Source: UBA4416 sp040389965 (lineage in GTDB: Bacteria > Bacteroidota > Bacteroidia > B-17B0 > Aurantibacillaceae). From it: DNA of 64,000 bases. Below the pieces are notes generated by a model, which was not told the origin of the DNA, did not search any database, and saw only the letters and a list, made by a program, of their open reading frames with translations. Of the stretch, positions 8,242 to 17,329 are shown piece by piece (within the stretch, counting starts at the first letter, position 1; each line of letters starts with the position of its first letter). The translations under genes and the position numbers were made by a program. The stretch is taken from the NCBI GenBank assembly GCA_040389965.1, contig JAZJZF010000041.1, positions 62,001 through 126,000 of the forward strand, given 5' to 3'.

Positions 8242-10431
8242 ATGCGAAAACTCTCCCTACTATTGCTTTTTATAAGCTGTATAAGCTATTCTCAGCAAAA
8301 TCTTAAACAAAACTATACTCCCTTAAAATCGTCGGGTACACTGCCGGATATTTTTACACAAAATATACGTAATGTGATTAAGGACGATATTACAGAACTC
8401 AACAAACAAAAAGAAGAAGACAGGGGAATTAAAAGTAATTACCTTACTGCAGCTAATTACGAAATAGAAAAAATCGTAAAAAGCGGTAATACGCTTATCA
8501 ACGATGAAGTAACAACTTATTTAAATGAGTTAGCCGGTGTTATTCTTAAAAATAACCCGACACTAAAAAACCAGCTGCATATTTATACCCTTAAATCGCC
8601 GGTAGTTAATGCTTATAGCTATGATAAAGGATATATCTTTATTGATATAGGCCTCATTGCACAAGCAGAAACAGAAGCTCAGCTGGCTTATATATTATCG
8701 CACGAGATTTCCCATTATGTAAAAAAACATAATATCAATGGTTACGTAAAAAATACAAAAATTGATAAAAAGAACTATAGTGGAAAAACCAGCGAAGATA
8801 AATTAATTGAAAAATGCCAGTATTCGAAAGAATACGAAAGTGAGGCAGATATTGAAGGATTTAAATTACTGGAGCAAACCAATTATGATTTTAAACAGGC
8901 CGAAAAAGCCTTTGATGTGTTGCAATATGCGCATTTACCTTTTGAATTGGTAGAGTTTCAAAAAACCTATTTCAATAACTCTAATTATAAAATTCCTGAT
9001 AGCTATTTTTTAAAAGAAGTTTCATCCATCCGCAATAATTCTGCTGAAGACGATACCAAGCATACGCATCCTAATACAGCGAAGCGTAAACAAGCCATTG
9101 CTGAACTCATTTCGAAACGTAACAATTCGGGTCGTGTAAATTATATTATCGGAAAAGAAAAATTCGATTACATCAGAGATTTGTCTAGAATGGAATTGTG
9201 CAGACTGTATTTAAAAAACAGAGATTATATGAATGCATTTTATGCAGCGTACATTCTTGAAAAAAAATACCCTCAAAACGAATACGTTGCTGAAATAATG
9301 AGCAAATGTATGTATGCACTTACTCTGTACAGCCGTGGCGATCTTCGTTACGATGGCGATTCTTATCTCGAAAATGGCATCCCTTCTTACAGCGATATTG
9401 AAAGCTACCCTCAGCAATTATATTACCTTGCCAATAAAATGCCTACTAATGAATGGACTATCCTGTCGATGAATTATGTATACCGCAACCATAAAAAGTT
9501 TCCGAATAACGTCATGATTAATGCTTACTCAGACAGCTTGTTTAAAATAATGGGAAATACAAATTGGGAAATTTTTGATTTTGTGAGAACAAACAAACGC
9601 CCCGATACAACCATCGTAAAAACAGAGGTAGCTGTTGCAAAGACGGATAGCGGAATTTCTAAAACGGATTTAATTGCCACTATACAAAAAGAAAACAATT
9701 TTAAAAGTTATGATACCGCTTATTATAAAGAAATTTATGTTGACCTGTTTATGAACGATAAAGAGTTTACGTCTAAGTTTCCTTTGGCAGGCATCAAAAG
9801 CGAAAACTCATCCAGTGGATTTACAACCTACACCACGGGTAGTAGTAACAAAATCTACACCACCTCTAAACCAAAAAAAGACAAGAAAGTTAAATACCAG
9901 GAGATAAAAGTGGAAAAAGTAATACTCCTCGATCCTTTTTATTTAAAGATCAACGAAAAGAAAGAGGAAGAAGTACGTTATGTAGATTCAGATACGAAAC
10001 AGGAAAAATTTGTAGTTACCGTAAATGAATGTGCACAAAAACAAAATTTTGAAATTGTAAACCTTGATCCAAGCCTTATTACATCGGGGCAGGTAGATAA
10101 GGTAAACGATTATTCAATCATGAATGATTGGTTTTCTGAAAAATTTGATGCGACAAGTAATTCCAAAAATCCTATTCTTAATACGAATGATATTAATACC
10201 TTAATTAAAAAATATGCTACACAGTATGTTCTTAAAACGGGTATAGTTAACTACAAAAGTAAAAGAGGCCGCAAAGCCACTTATTACTACGCGTTTGTAT
10301 ACGATCTGGTTAACAATGAAATGGTATATAAAAAACAGGAAATATTCAGAGGTAAAGACACAAAAGATTTGGTGAATGCTAAAGTATATCAAACCCTGTT
10401 CGAATTAAAACGACTAAAGAAAAAGATTTAG
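8242..10431 (+). CDS. secreted M48 family zinc metalloprotease with long C-terminal extension
   Basis: A 729-residue protein with a signal peptide ending near residue 18 (SCISYS-Q). The zinc motif HEISH is at residues 154-158, and the third ligand comes from the E-S-E-A-D stretch at residues 199-203, the layout of M48 peptidases such as BepA, Oma1 and HtpX. Periplasmic members of this family proof-read outer-membrane proteins. Residues beyond about 300 are helical and TPR-like, and the last 230 residues are a charged region I do not recognise. The outer-membrane barrel genes that follow (25 bases away, then a 1-base overlap) suggest an operon in which the peptidase serves those barrels; this is inference. 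Confidence 0.85.
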   Translation: MRKLSLLLLFISCISYSQQNLKQNYTPLKSSGTLPDIFTQNIRNVIKDDITELNKQKEEDRGIKSNYLTAANYEIEKIVKSGNTLINDEVTTYLNELAGVILKNNPTLKNQLHIYTLKSPVVNAYSYDKGYIFIDIGLIAQAETEAQLAYILSHEISHYVKKHNINGYVKNTKIDKKNYSGKTSEDKLIEKCQYSKEYESEADIEGFKLLEQTNYDFKQAEKAFDVLQYAHLPFELVEFQKTYFNNSNYKIPDSYFLKEVSSIRNNSAEDDTKHTHPNTAKRKQAIAELISKRNNSGRVNYIIGKEKFDYIRDLSRMELCRLYLKNRDYMNAFYAAYILEKKYPQNEYVAEIMSKCMYALTLYSRGDLRYDGDSYLENGIPSYSDIESYPQQLYYLANKMPTNEWTILSMNYVYRNHKKFPNNVMINAYSDSLFKIMGNTNWEIFDFVRTNKRPDTTIVKTEVAVAKTDSGISKTDLIATIQKENNFKSYDTAYYKEIYVDLFMNDKEFTSKFPLAGIKSENSSSGFTTYTTGSSNKIYTTSKPKKDKKVKYQEIKVEKVILLDPFYLKINEKKEEEVRYVDSDTKQEKFVVTVNECAQKQNFEIVNLDPSLITSGQVDKVNDYSIMNDWFSEKFDATSNSKNPILNTNDINTLIKKYATQYVLKTGIVNYKSKRGRKATYYYAFVYDLVNNEMVYKKQEIFRGKDTKDLVNAKVYQTLFELKRLKKKI

Positions 10432-10455
10432 ATGTTACAACTGAGCAATTTTAAT

Positions 10456-11247
10456 ATGAAATTTATATATTCTATCATTATAACCTTTTGCCTTTTTAAT
10501 GGGCTGGCTCAGGCACCGGGCTATATGGGTAAACGGTTTTCGGCGGGATACGGATTTTATGCAAGCCCCGGATTCGTTGGCTCCCATGGACTTACAAAAG
10601 TGAATATTTTGCATGAAGGCTTTATTGAATTTGCCGCTAAGAAAAATTTCTCGGTAGGAGGTTCGATAAGGTATTATAATGCGAGATACTCTAACGACAG
10701 ATATGTAAAAATAAGCAACTTTGATTTACCTATCGACAATTCCGGCTATAATTACCAGCAATTGGATGATAATCCTTCTGGAATAACCAATATCAAAGGA
10801 TTAACCTATACTTTATACGGTAAGTTTTTTAAAAAGAAGTACCTGGCGCCATGGGGAAGGTATTTTTTATTAGGCGTTACTTTAAATACCTATGTTGCCT
10901 CTTATGATTCCGATCAGATGTACGTCCCTTTTGAAAAGAGCAATGGAAATTATAATGAGCCTCGTAAAAATTTTTATTTTACAGACTTTGGTCCCACTCA
11001 GCAATCCTTTAATAAAATTGACGTAATGATAGGCAATGGCAGAAGCCGCATTATCGGTAATAGAATAATCCTTGATTACGGTTACAACATTAATTTGTGG
11101 GCTGCTACTACAGCCATATTCGATCTAAACGACGAACCCAATAATGGTTTTAACACATCAGAATACATCAGCGGTGTGTCGAAAGTAAGGGTAAGAGCCG
11201 TTAACCGTTTTAATGTATTTATTAAAGTGGGGGTTCTGTTGTTTTAA
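10456..11247 (+). CDS. outer-membrane beta-barrel protein, first of a tandem pair
   Basis: A 263-residue protein. I start it at the ATG at 10456 because the signal peptide (MKFIYSIIITFCLFNGLAQ) begins there; the ATG at 10432 would add eight polar residues in front of it. Mature residues begin APGYMGKRF, followed by alternating strands with many Tyr/Gly, and the protein ends in FIKVGVLLF, a C-terminal phenylalanine barrel signal recognised by the BAM machinery. It is clearly homologous to the next gene: same mature N-terminus, same C-terminus and the middle motif YFLLGVTLNTYVASY. The ligand or role is not known. It probably shares a transcript with the M48 peptidase. Confidence 0.72.
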   Translation: MKFIYSIIITFCLFNGLAQAPGYMGKRFSAGYGFYASPGFVGSHGLTKVNILHEGFIEFAAKKNFSVGGSIRYYNARYSNDRYVKISNFDLPIDNSGYNYQQLDDNPSGITNIKGLTYTLYGKFFKKKYLAPWGRYFLLGVTLNTYVASYDSDQMYVPFEKSNGNYNEPRKNFYFTDFGPTQQSFNKIDVMIGNGRSRIIGNRIILDYGYNINLWAATTAIFDLNDEPNNGFNTSEYISGVSKVRVRAVNRFNVFIKVGVLLF

Positions 11248-12047
11248 TGATGAAGAAAGACTTGAAATTCAGTTGCCTGCTAATTGCATTATTCATTAGC
11301 TGCGCTGTTCGTACTCAGACTCCCGGTTACATGGGTAAACGCTTTGCACTTAGCTATGGTTTTTATTTTAGTCCTGCCATTATAGGAGCTAATGCGCATG
11401 GTAAAACAATGGTTGGCCGAGATAATTCGAAGTCGGAATCGGGTACATTTGCGTTTAATACCCAGCATCAGTTGGGGATAGAATATGTTCTCAAAAATCA
11501 TATATCTGTAGGCTTTGCTACTACCTATTACAGAACAATGTATGATAATAGTTATGAGCTCGGTTCTGGTAATATACCATCCGGAAACTATAATATTACA
11601 GGAATTAATTACGCACTGTATTTTAAATTTTATAGAAAAGCCGCGATTGCACCCTATGGAAAATACTTTATGATTGGTGTTACACTCAACACCACTAAAA
11701 GCACTTACGATCGGGCCTATATGAAACCGAAAATACAGAGTTCTATTCCTTTTGAAAATGATTTTGGATATACAACACAAAAATACAAAATGCCTGATTT
11801 GGTAATTGGCTGGGGTAAAAATAGAATCATTGCAGATAGAGTACTTATAGATTACGGAATTAATCTTCAGCTCCTGGGAACATTGAATGCCTTATTTGGT
11901 CCTGAAAGTTTTGATTTGGATGATAATAGCTTCGGCTTTCACGAAGGTAATTATGTTTCAAATTATATTCACAACACGTCCAGACTCAGAAGTAGAGAAG
12001 TCAACAAATTCAATGTGTTCTTAAAAGTAGGGGTACTGTTGTTTTAA
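11247..12047 (+). CDS. outer-membrane beta-barrel protein, second of a tandem pair
   Basis: A 266-residue paralogue of the preceding gene. The stop codon of that gene overlaps this start by one base; a second ATG at 11250 is equally possible. A signal peptide ends near CAVRTQ, the mature protein starts TPGYMGKRFALSYGFY and ends FLKVGVLLF, and the motif YFMIGVTLNTTKSTYD matches the first copy. The two copies have diverged well beyond a recent duplication. The conserved PGYMGKRF start right after signal cleavage is a useful family signature. No enzymatic motif is seen. Function unknown; likely surface-exposed. Confidence 0.72.
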   Translation: MMKKDLKFSCLLIALFISCAVRTQTPGYMGKRFALSYGFYFSPAIIGANAHGKTMVGRDNSKSESGTFAFNTQHQLGIEYVLKNHISVGFATTYYRTMYDNSYELGSGNIPSGNYNITGINYALYFKFYRKAAIAPYGKYFMIGVTLNTTKSTYDRAYMKPKIQSSIPFENDFGYTTQKYKMPDLVIGWGKNRIIADRVLIDYGINLQLLGTLNALFGPESFDLDDNSFGFHEGNYVSNYIHNTSRLRSREVNKFNVFLKVGVLLF

Positions 12048-13222
12048 CCTAACTTATTAATCACAGGGTTTGCATATAATTTTAAAAACAAGTGTTTAAG
12101 TACATCCGGCTCGCCATTTAATTTTGTAATGTGCGATTGTATATAATTTAAAAAATCTTCTTTTTCTTCTTGTGTATACGATGCTTCAAACACATTGGTA
12201 TCATGCAACAAATCATACGCAATGTGATTCACAGGATGCAATTTGTAATTATGATGAATTTGTTTGTCAAGAGCAAGAGCCAGTAACCTTATTTTTTCGT
12301 TTTCATTGGCAGCAGAACTTATTTCTTCCAACTCTTCCTGAATCGGTTTTCCAAATGCCAGGTGTATTCTCCCCTTTGCCTGCTGTATCCCTGTTAAAAT
12401 GCTATTAAGATCTTCTCCCTGAGCCTTTACATATTTGCTATGCAACGATGATAAATAAAGCTCTTGTACCTTTAAAGCATCGCAGGGCTCATATTCAAAA
12501 CTAATCGTTAAGGGAACAATATTCAGTTCAGAAAAACTTTTTTTAAAGTCCTTACCACCACTCATGTTCAGCATTTTTAATAAACCTGTTTGCGTAAGGT
12601 CATTACCGTCTTTAGTCCGGCCATTCCTTTGTGCGATCCACACGCTTACTTTTTTATCAAGGATAGTATGTCTTAAATAGGCACTTAGTTGCCTCGAAAT
12701 ATCATATAATTCTTTAACGTTCCCTTCGCGTTTTACCATAAACATCCGGTTCATTTTTCCGAAATCGGTTATAAAACCCTGTTCCATTAAATTAGAACCA
12801 AACGTAATTTCTGACGTGGAAAATCCTTCCTTGTCCAGTATAATCTGCAAAATAGCACTGTCCAGTAAAATATCGCGGTGGTTAGCAATAAACAAATAAG
12901 ATTTGTTTTTATCGAGGTCCTCAATGCCGGAATAAGACAAACCTTTGGACGTATTATTTACAATGCTCCATATAGCATGATGCATATAACCCGTTTGAAA
13001 CTCGAAGGGAGATTTTGTATTAAGGGCCTTATTCGTAGCGTCTTCCTGGCTTATTCCCGGCCAAAGGTAGGCCATAGCTTTATGGTATATTGGGTCAACA
13101 GCAATGCGTTTCATAACCTCTGCTGTTTCACTGTCATAATAAGGACGCAGCATTTCAAAATTAAACTCTTTGGCGAAATCGCTGATTGTTTCAGGCGCTT
13201 CCGATTTGTATTCTTTCATCAT
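12044..13222 (-). CDS. PlsC-type 1-acyl-glycerol-phosphate acyltransferase family protein
   Basis: A 392-residue acyltransferase. The catalytic block is NHRDILLD at residues 114-121, which puts five residues between His115 and Asp121, where the classical motif has HX4D; the Asp directly after HR may matter instead. A second block, QRNGRTKDG (residues 198-206), corresponds to the EGTR-like phosphate-binding motif. No membrane helix is obvious. Enzymes of this group move an acyl chain onto glycerol-phosphate or another hydroxyl. It overlaps the upstream adenylate-forming ligase by 4 bases, so the two are translationally coupled; the ligase could supply an activated acyl group. Which lipid is made cannot be read from the sequence. 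Confidence 0.75.
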   Translation of the reverse strand: MMKEYKSEAPETISDFAKEFNFEMLRPYYDSETAEVMKRIAVDPIYHKAMAYLWPGISQEDATNKALNTKSPFEFQTGYMHHAIWSIVNNTSKGLSYSGIEDLDKNKSYLFIANHRDILLDSAILQIILDKEGFSTSEITFGSNLMEQGFITDFGKMNRMFMVKREGNVKELYDISRQLSAYLRHTILDKKVSVWIAQRNGRTKDGNDLTQTGLLKMLNMSGGKDFKKSFSELNIVPLTISFEYEPCDALKVQELYLSSLHSKYVKAQGEDLNSILTGIQQAKGRIHLAFGKPIQEELEEISSAANENEKIRLLALALDKQIHHNYKLHPVNHIAYDLLHDTNVFEASYTQEEKEDFLNYIQSHITKLNGEPDVLKHLFLKLYANPVINKLG

Positions 13223-14517
13223 AACTTAACTCTTCTATCTATAAATGTAATGGGCTTTCTGCTCATTTCAGGGAACTGTCTTTTCGTAATGTTTTCGGGA
13301 CTTTCCAGTATAATACCCGGAGCAACCCTCAGCTTTGCTCTGAAATGATCTTTTAATTCTTTATCAAAATTTTCAGGTGCGTCAATAGCACCAATGGTTA
13401 TAACAATTTCATCCGTGCCAATATCGTTGGTAAACACTTCCACTATATAATTTTTAATATAAGGTATTGTATTTAACACATCGTACAAGGCAGGTGGATA
13501 AAGGCTAGTGCCTTTAAATTTGATCATCTGCTGTTTTCTCCCCAGTATCGGGCTTATTCTCAGAGTTGTTCTTCCGCAGCTGCATTTGGCATAATGGGCT
13601 TTACAAATGTCACCGGTTTTAAAACGAATCAAAGGCATGCCTTCCACACCTAGTGTGGTAACCGTTAGTTCTCCTGCTTCCCCTTCTTTAACGGGTTTCT
13701 GGTTATCATCTAAAAATTCAACAATTAATAATTCAGGATGGTGGTGCCCCCCGGCACCTGCTTCACATTCGGTAAAGGCGGCCCCCATTTCAGTAGAAGC
13801 ATACGTACTGAATAACTCAACAGGCCATTTATCAGTAATGCGTTTACCTAAAGTATTAAAGCTAAAATCTTCGTTGCGAATAGGCTCGCCAATACACACA
13901 ATTTTTTTAATGCTGCAATTTTTATAATCAATACCGTTTTGCTCAGCAAACTCAATCAGCTTTATTAAAAAAGAAGGCACTGCAATAGCAATAGTTGGAT
14001 TTAAACGTTTAATCGTATCCCACTGAAATTCGGGCATACCGTTTCCTACGCGAACAACACCCGCACCCATTTTTTTTAATCCCAAAAAATACGCCATACC
14101 GGCCATAAACCTTCTGTCTATGGTAGTCATAAGTTGATAAATATCCTGTTTGGTGCCGCCGGCGCAGGCTAAAGAAATATATTCGTTATAGGCCAANNNN
14201 NNNNNNTCGGTAAGTACAAAGGTCAATGGATCGCCCATGGTACCACTTGTAGTAACATAATCAATAATATGTTCAGGACTTACACAAATAAAACCCGAAT
14301 TGTAATGGTGCAGATCATCTTTAGTAGTAACAGGAATTTTTGCAAGATCCTGTAACGTGTTAATGGTACCAATGTCTATACCATTATTTTTAAAGTGCAA
14401 CTTATAAAAATCCGAATGCGTATTCACATAAGCCAGTAACTCAGTAAGTTTTTTTTCCTGGAAGAGTTGTATCTCTTGCGGGCTTTTTGTTTCTATATCA
14501 GGTATAAATGCACTCAT
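13219..14517 (-). CDS. phenylacetate-CoA ligase (PaaK)-like adenylate-forming enzyme, interrupted by an assembly gap
   Basis: A protein of about 432 residues in the ANL (acyl-CoA synthetase) superfamily. The phosphate-binding loop is VTTSGTMGDPLTF near residue 90, the later core motif is YASTEMGAAFTECEAG, and RFKTGDI marks the end of the large domain, with the small C-terminal domain following. Such enzymes activate a carboxylic acid as acyl-AMP and then acyl-CoA. Ten N at 14197-14206 fall directly behind the phosphate loop; the frame is kept on both sides, so the gene itself is probably intact but its exact length is unknown. It is coupled to the acyltransferase downstream. The acid substrate is unknown. 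Confidence 0.78.
   Translation of the reverse strand: MSAFIPDIETKSPQEIQLFQEKKLTELLAYVNTHSDFYKLHFKNNGIDIGTINTLQDLAKIPVTTKDDLHHYNSGFICVSPEHIIDYVTTSGTMGDPLTFVLTXXXXLAYNEYISLACAGGTKQDIYQLMTTIDRRFMAGMAYFLGLKKMGAGVVRVGNGMPEFQWDTIKRLNPTIAIAVPSFLIKLIEFAEQNGIDYKNCSIKKIVCIGEPIRNEDFSFNTLGKRITDKWPVELFSTYASTEMGAAFTECEAGAGGHHHPELLIVEFLDDNQKPVKEGEAGELTVTTLGVEGMPLIRFKTGDICKAHYAKCSCGRTTLRISPILGRKQQMIKFKGTSLYPPALYDVLNTIPYIKNYIVEVFTNDIGTDEIVITIGAIDAPENFDKELKDHFRAKLRVAPGIILESPENITKRQFPEMSRKPITFIDRRVKL
14197..14206. other. assembly gap of 10 N
   Basis: A run of ten N inside the PaaK-like gene. Ten is also the length of the other two gaps in this window, so it is a placeholder rather than a measured length. Confidence 0.95.
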
Positions 14518-14639
14518 GCGGAATTCAAAGTAAAGATCTTTCAGTCGGTTTTAATAAAACTATAATCTTCAAAAGTATAAATTTTATCTTTGTAAGAACA
14601 GTAAAACAAAACCATTTTTATAGAAGCTTGAAAAATAAA

Positions 14640-15176
14640 ATGCCACATACACCACTTGCGGATCAATTAACCGACGCTATAAGGGGATTTAAAGCTCCTG
14701 ATTTGGCAAAATATGTTTTTAAAAATAATATAATATCCGAATTAGTAAACTGTGCCCTCGATAAAGATTCTTTGCTGAGTAGCCGTGCCATGTGGGTTTT
14801 AGGGCATTGCAGCGATTTGGATTACGACAGTATTAAAAAATACCACGGGCGTTTAATAAAAAATCTGGAACAGCCGGGACTTCACAATGGTGTCATTCGC
14901 AATACACTCAGGCTTTATCAGCAGCATCCTATCCCTGAAAAACACCACGCTTTTTTGCTCGACAAGTGTTTCTCTTATATTCAAGACCCCTCTCAAGCCA
15001 TTGCTGTGAGAGCATTTGCAATGACGATTGTTTTCAATATCTCAAAACCTTATCCCGAATTAACAAGCGAGTTAAGAGCAGTTCTAAGCCATATCAATAT
15101 AGACGAAGAAACTCCCGGAATCAGGTCGCGCGTAAAAAACACGATAAAAGCCATTGATAAACTAAACCATAAGTAG
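14640..15176 (+). CDS. small helical-repeat (HEAT-like) protein of unknown function
   Basis: A 178-residue protein. I choose the ATG at 14640 (MPHTPLADQL) because the frame upstream is low-complexity and contains a TATCTTTG promoter-like motif at 14585-14592. The sequence is made of amphipathic helices in pairs (ISELVNCALDKDSLLSSRAM, then NTLRLYQQHPIPEKHH), as in HEAT or armadillo folds that serve as protein-binding scaffolds. No enzyme motif is seen. It is divergent from the ligase gene and convergent with the nitronate monooxygenase, whose stop is 1 base away. Confidence 0.6.
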   Translation: MPHTPLADQLTDAIRGFKAPDLAKYVFKNNIISELVNCALDKDSLLSSRAMWVLGHCSDLDYDSIKKYHGRLIKNLEQPGLHNGVIRNTLRLYQQHPIPEKHHAFLLDKCFSYIQDPSQAIAVRAFAMTIVFNISKPYPELTSELRAVLSHINIDEETPGIRSRVKNTIKAIDKLNHK

Positions 15177-15177
15177 T

Positions 15178-16125
15178 TTAATGCATCTGGAAGAGATTAA
15201 GGTTGGATATAGCCTTCGTATAATCTGCAATCAATTCATCAAACACCTCTTGCACAGACTGTATTTTATCAATAGAGGCAGATACCTGACCTATTTCCAG
15301 TTCTCCTTCCACAAGATCGCCTTCAAACATGCCTTTTTTTGAACGGCCTCTTCCCAATAATTCGGTAAGCTCATCCACCCCGGCACCCTTTTTTTCGAGC
15401 GCATCTACCTGATTATAAAACGAGTTTTTAATAAGCCTTACAGGCGTCAGTTGCTTTAAGGTAAGGCTTGTATCGCCTTCTTTGGCGCCTACAACCGAGT
15501 TTTTAAAATTAATATGGGCCGATGACTCATATGTGGCTACAAAACGACTTCCTATTTGTACACCATCTGCTCCAAGCGCAAAAGCCGCTGCTATAGCCTG
15601 TCCTGAGCCAATGCCGCCTGCGGCAATAACCGGCAGAGACACTGCTTTTCGTATTTGTGGGATCAATACAAGCGTAGTGGTTTCTTCCCGCCCATTATGC
15701 CCTCCGGCCTCAAAGCCTTCGGCTACAATAGCATCTACACCTGCTTCTTCACATTTTAAAGCAAATTTTACGTTAGAAATAGCATGTACCACCGTAATAC
15801 CCTCATCTTTTAAATATTTGGTCCATGTTTTAGGATTTCCTGCCGAAGTAAAGACTATTTTAACACCCTCCTCAACAATCACTTTCATGTGTTCCTCAAT
15901 ATTTGGGTACAATAAAGGCACATTTACTCCAAATGGTTTATCGGTAGCCTGCTTGCATTTGCGGATGTGGGTTCTCAGGACTTCCGGATACATTGACCCG
16001 GAGCCAATTAATCCTAATCCACCGGCGTTTGACACGGCTGAGGCCAGTTCCCAGCCACTGCACCAGATCATTCCGCCTTGTATAATAGGGTACTTTATGT
16101 TAAATAACAGGTTTAAAGCTTTCAT
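15178..16125 (-). CDS. nitronate monooxygenase / FabK-like flavoprotein
   Basis: A 315-residue FMN-dependent TIM-barrel enzyme. The family signatures are YPIIQGGM at the N-terminus, SNAGGLGLIGSG, the phosphate-binding AEGFEAGGHNG around residue 135, and IAAGGIGSGQAIAAAFALGADGVQIGSRF. Members oxidise alkyl nitronates (nitronate monooxygenase) or reduce enoyl-ACP (FabK). Because fatty-acid genes are absent around it, I favour the nitronate monooxygenase label, but the two cannot be separated from sequence alone. It has its own divergent promoter region of about 67 bases shared with the PorG-like gene. Confidence 0.8.
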   Translation of the reverse strand: MKALNLLFNIKYPIIQGGMIWCSGWELASAVSNAGGLGLIGSGSMYPEVLRTHIRKCKQATDKPFGVNVPLLYPNIEEHMKVIVEEGVKIVFTSAGNPKTWTKYLKDEGITVVHAISNVKFALKCEEAGVDAIVAEGFEAGGHNGREETTTLVLIPQIRKAVSLPVIAAGGIGSGQAIAAAFALGADGVQIGSRFVATYESSAHINFKNSVVGAKEGDTSLTLKQLTPVRLIKNSFYNQVDALEKKGAGVDELTELLGRGRSKKGMFEGDLVEGELEIGQVSASIDKIQSVQEVFDELIADYTKAISNLNLFQMH

Positions 16126-16136
16126 TTGGTATTATT

Positions 16137-16169
16137 TTTGGTATAAAGTTAAAGATTTTATTATTTTTG
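16137..16169 (+). promoter_or_regulatory. Bacteroidota-type promoter for the PorG-like gene
   Basis: A TTTG element at 16137-16140 and a TATTTTTG element at 16162-16169 (TAnnTTTG) are separated by 21 bases, within the known -33/-7 arrangement of Bacteroidota vegetative promoters. The start codon follows 23 bases downstream. The -33 box is part of a second TAnnTTTG-like word, so an alternative start point is possible. Confidence 0.5.
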
Positions 16170-16192
16170 TGTATTAACACATAGCTTTTGTA

Positions 16193-17116
16193 ATGAGAAA
16201 AATAGTTATTTTATTTTTAACCTTATTGTTTACTACCACTTTAATTCACGCACAAAGGCGTTTGGATTATGGTATATCTGTAGGTGTTTCCAACTACCTG
16301 GGAGATATTGGCGGGAAAGAAAAAACCCGTAGGGACTTTGTAGCCGATATGAAACTGGCTAAAACCCGCTGGAATACAGGCGGTTTTATACGTTACAAAA
16401 TAAAGCCGAAAATTTCTATAAAATTAGCATTGGATTATTTACGCCTCGAAGGAGATGATAAGTTATCAACAAACCCTGCCCGTAATGCCCGTAATTTAAA
16501 TTTTAAAAATGATATGTTTGATCTGGCGGTAACAGGCCAGTTTTTCTTTTACGAAGACAATGATTTAGGAAATACCTACCGTTATAAAAATGGTTTCAGA
16601 GCATATGCATTTGTTGGAGTTGGAGGATTTTATTCAAATCCAAAAGCAATGTATAACGGTTCATGGGTAAAACTTCGTCCTTTACATACAGAAGGAGTTG
16701 CCTATAGCCCAATAGGAGTGAGCATTCCTGCAGGTTTAGGGTTTTATTTCACTTTCGAGAAAAAACACCGCATAGGTTTTGAGATGAATTACAGAACAAC
16801 ATTTACTGATTACCTGGATGATGTCAGCGGAAATTATGCAGATCCTTCCGGTATGACAGCACAGGGTGCAGCCTTATCAAACCGTACAGGAGAAGTTTCG
16901 GGATTAGATCCTGAGTTCGCAAAAAACTTTGGTTATAATACTTCAACAGGTACAGGAAATAAACGTGGTGATAAAACACATAAAGATTCTTACATGACCA
17001 TGAGCTTAAGCTACAGTTATGTATTAAAAGGTAAATCAAGCTTTTACAGAGGGCGTTACGGTAGCTTTTTTGGTAACGGAAGAAGAAAAGTTCGTAAGAT
17101 CAGAGCTAAGTTCTAA
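16193..17116 (+). CDS. DUF6089 / PorG-like outer-membrane protein
   Basis: A 307-residue protein with a signal peptide (cleavage after TLIHA-Q) and an N-terminal strand pattern, YGISVGVSNYLGDIGG, characteristic of the DUF6089 group that includes the T9SS component PorG. The rest alternates aromatic and polar residues as in a small beta-barrel (FRAYAFVGVGGFYSNPKA, RIGFEMNYRTTFTDYLDDV). PorG is an outer-membrane protein reported to associate with the PorK/PorN ring. In many Bacteroidota this gene lies next to CBS and nadK genes; here those are about 4 kb away on the other strand, with GT87 and enolase genes in between. Confidence 0.72.
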   Translation: MRKIVILFLTLLFTTTLIHAQRRLDYGISVGVSNYLGDIGGKEKTRRDFVADMKLAKTRWNTGGFIRYKIKPKISIKLALDYLRLEGDDKLSTNPARNARNLNFKNDMFDLAVTGQFFFYEDNDLGNTYRYKNGFRAYAFVGVGGFYSNPKAMYNGSWVKLRPLHTEGVAYSPIGVSIPAGLGFYFTFEKKHRIGFEMNYRTTFTDYLDDVSGNYADPSGMTAQGAALSNRTGEVSGLDPEFAKNFGYNTSTGTGNKRGDKTHKDSYMTMSLSYSYVLKGKSSFYRGRYGSFFGNGRRKVRKIRAKF

Positions 17117-17140
17117 TAGAGCTAATCATTATATACAAAT

Positions 17141-17178
17141 CAAAAATCCCTGCCACAATTTATGATGACAGGGATTTT
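17141..17178. terminator. bidirectional terminator
   Basis: AAAAATCCCTG (17141-17151) and CAGGGATTTTT (17168-17178) form a perfect 11-bp stem around a 16-base loop. The A-run and T-run on either side let it act on both strands, ending the PorG-like gene and possibly the GT87-like gene from the other direction. Confidence 0.75.
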
Positions 17179-17329
17179 TGTTTTTCACAAAAGCTGTGCT
17201 TCAACAGGAACCATACAATTAAACAAAAGTGATTTAAATGTTGTCCGGTGGAGTGGAGTTGAAGCCCTGGTAATGTTATATTTCACTTTAGTATTACTTT
17301 ATGAGAACACAGCAGGAGATTCTGCTATT

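Noticed and set aside
11289..11780. 163-codon minus-strand frame over the second barrel gene
   Set aside because: Antisense shadow; the plus-strand gene has a signal peptide and a paralogue next to it.
15482..16177. 231-codon plus-strand frame over the nitronate monooxygenase gene
   Set aside because: It is an antisense shadow of a gene with clear family motifs; the translation is rich in Pro/Ser/Thr without any recognisable pattern.
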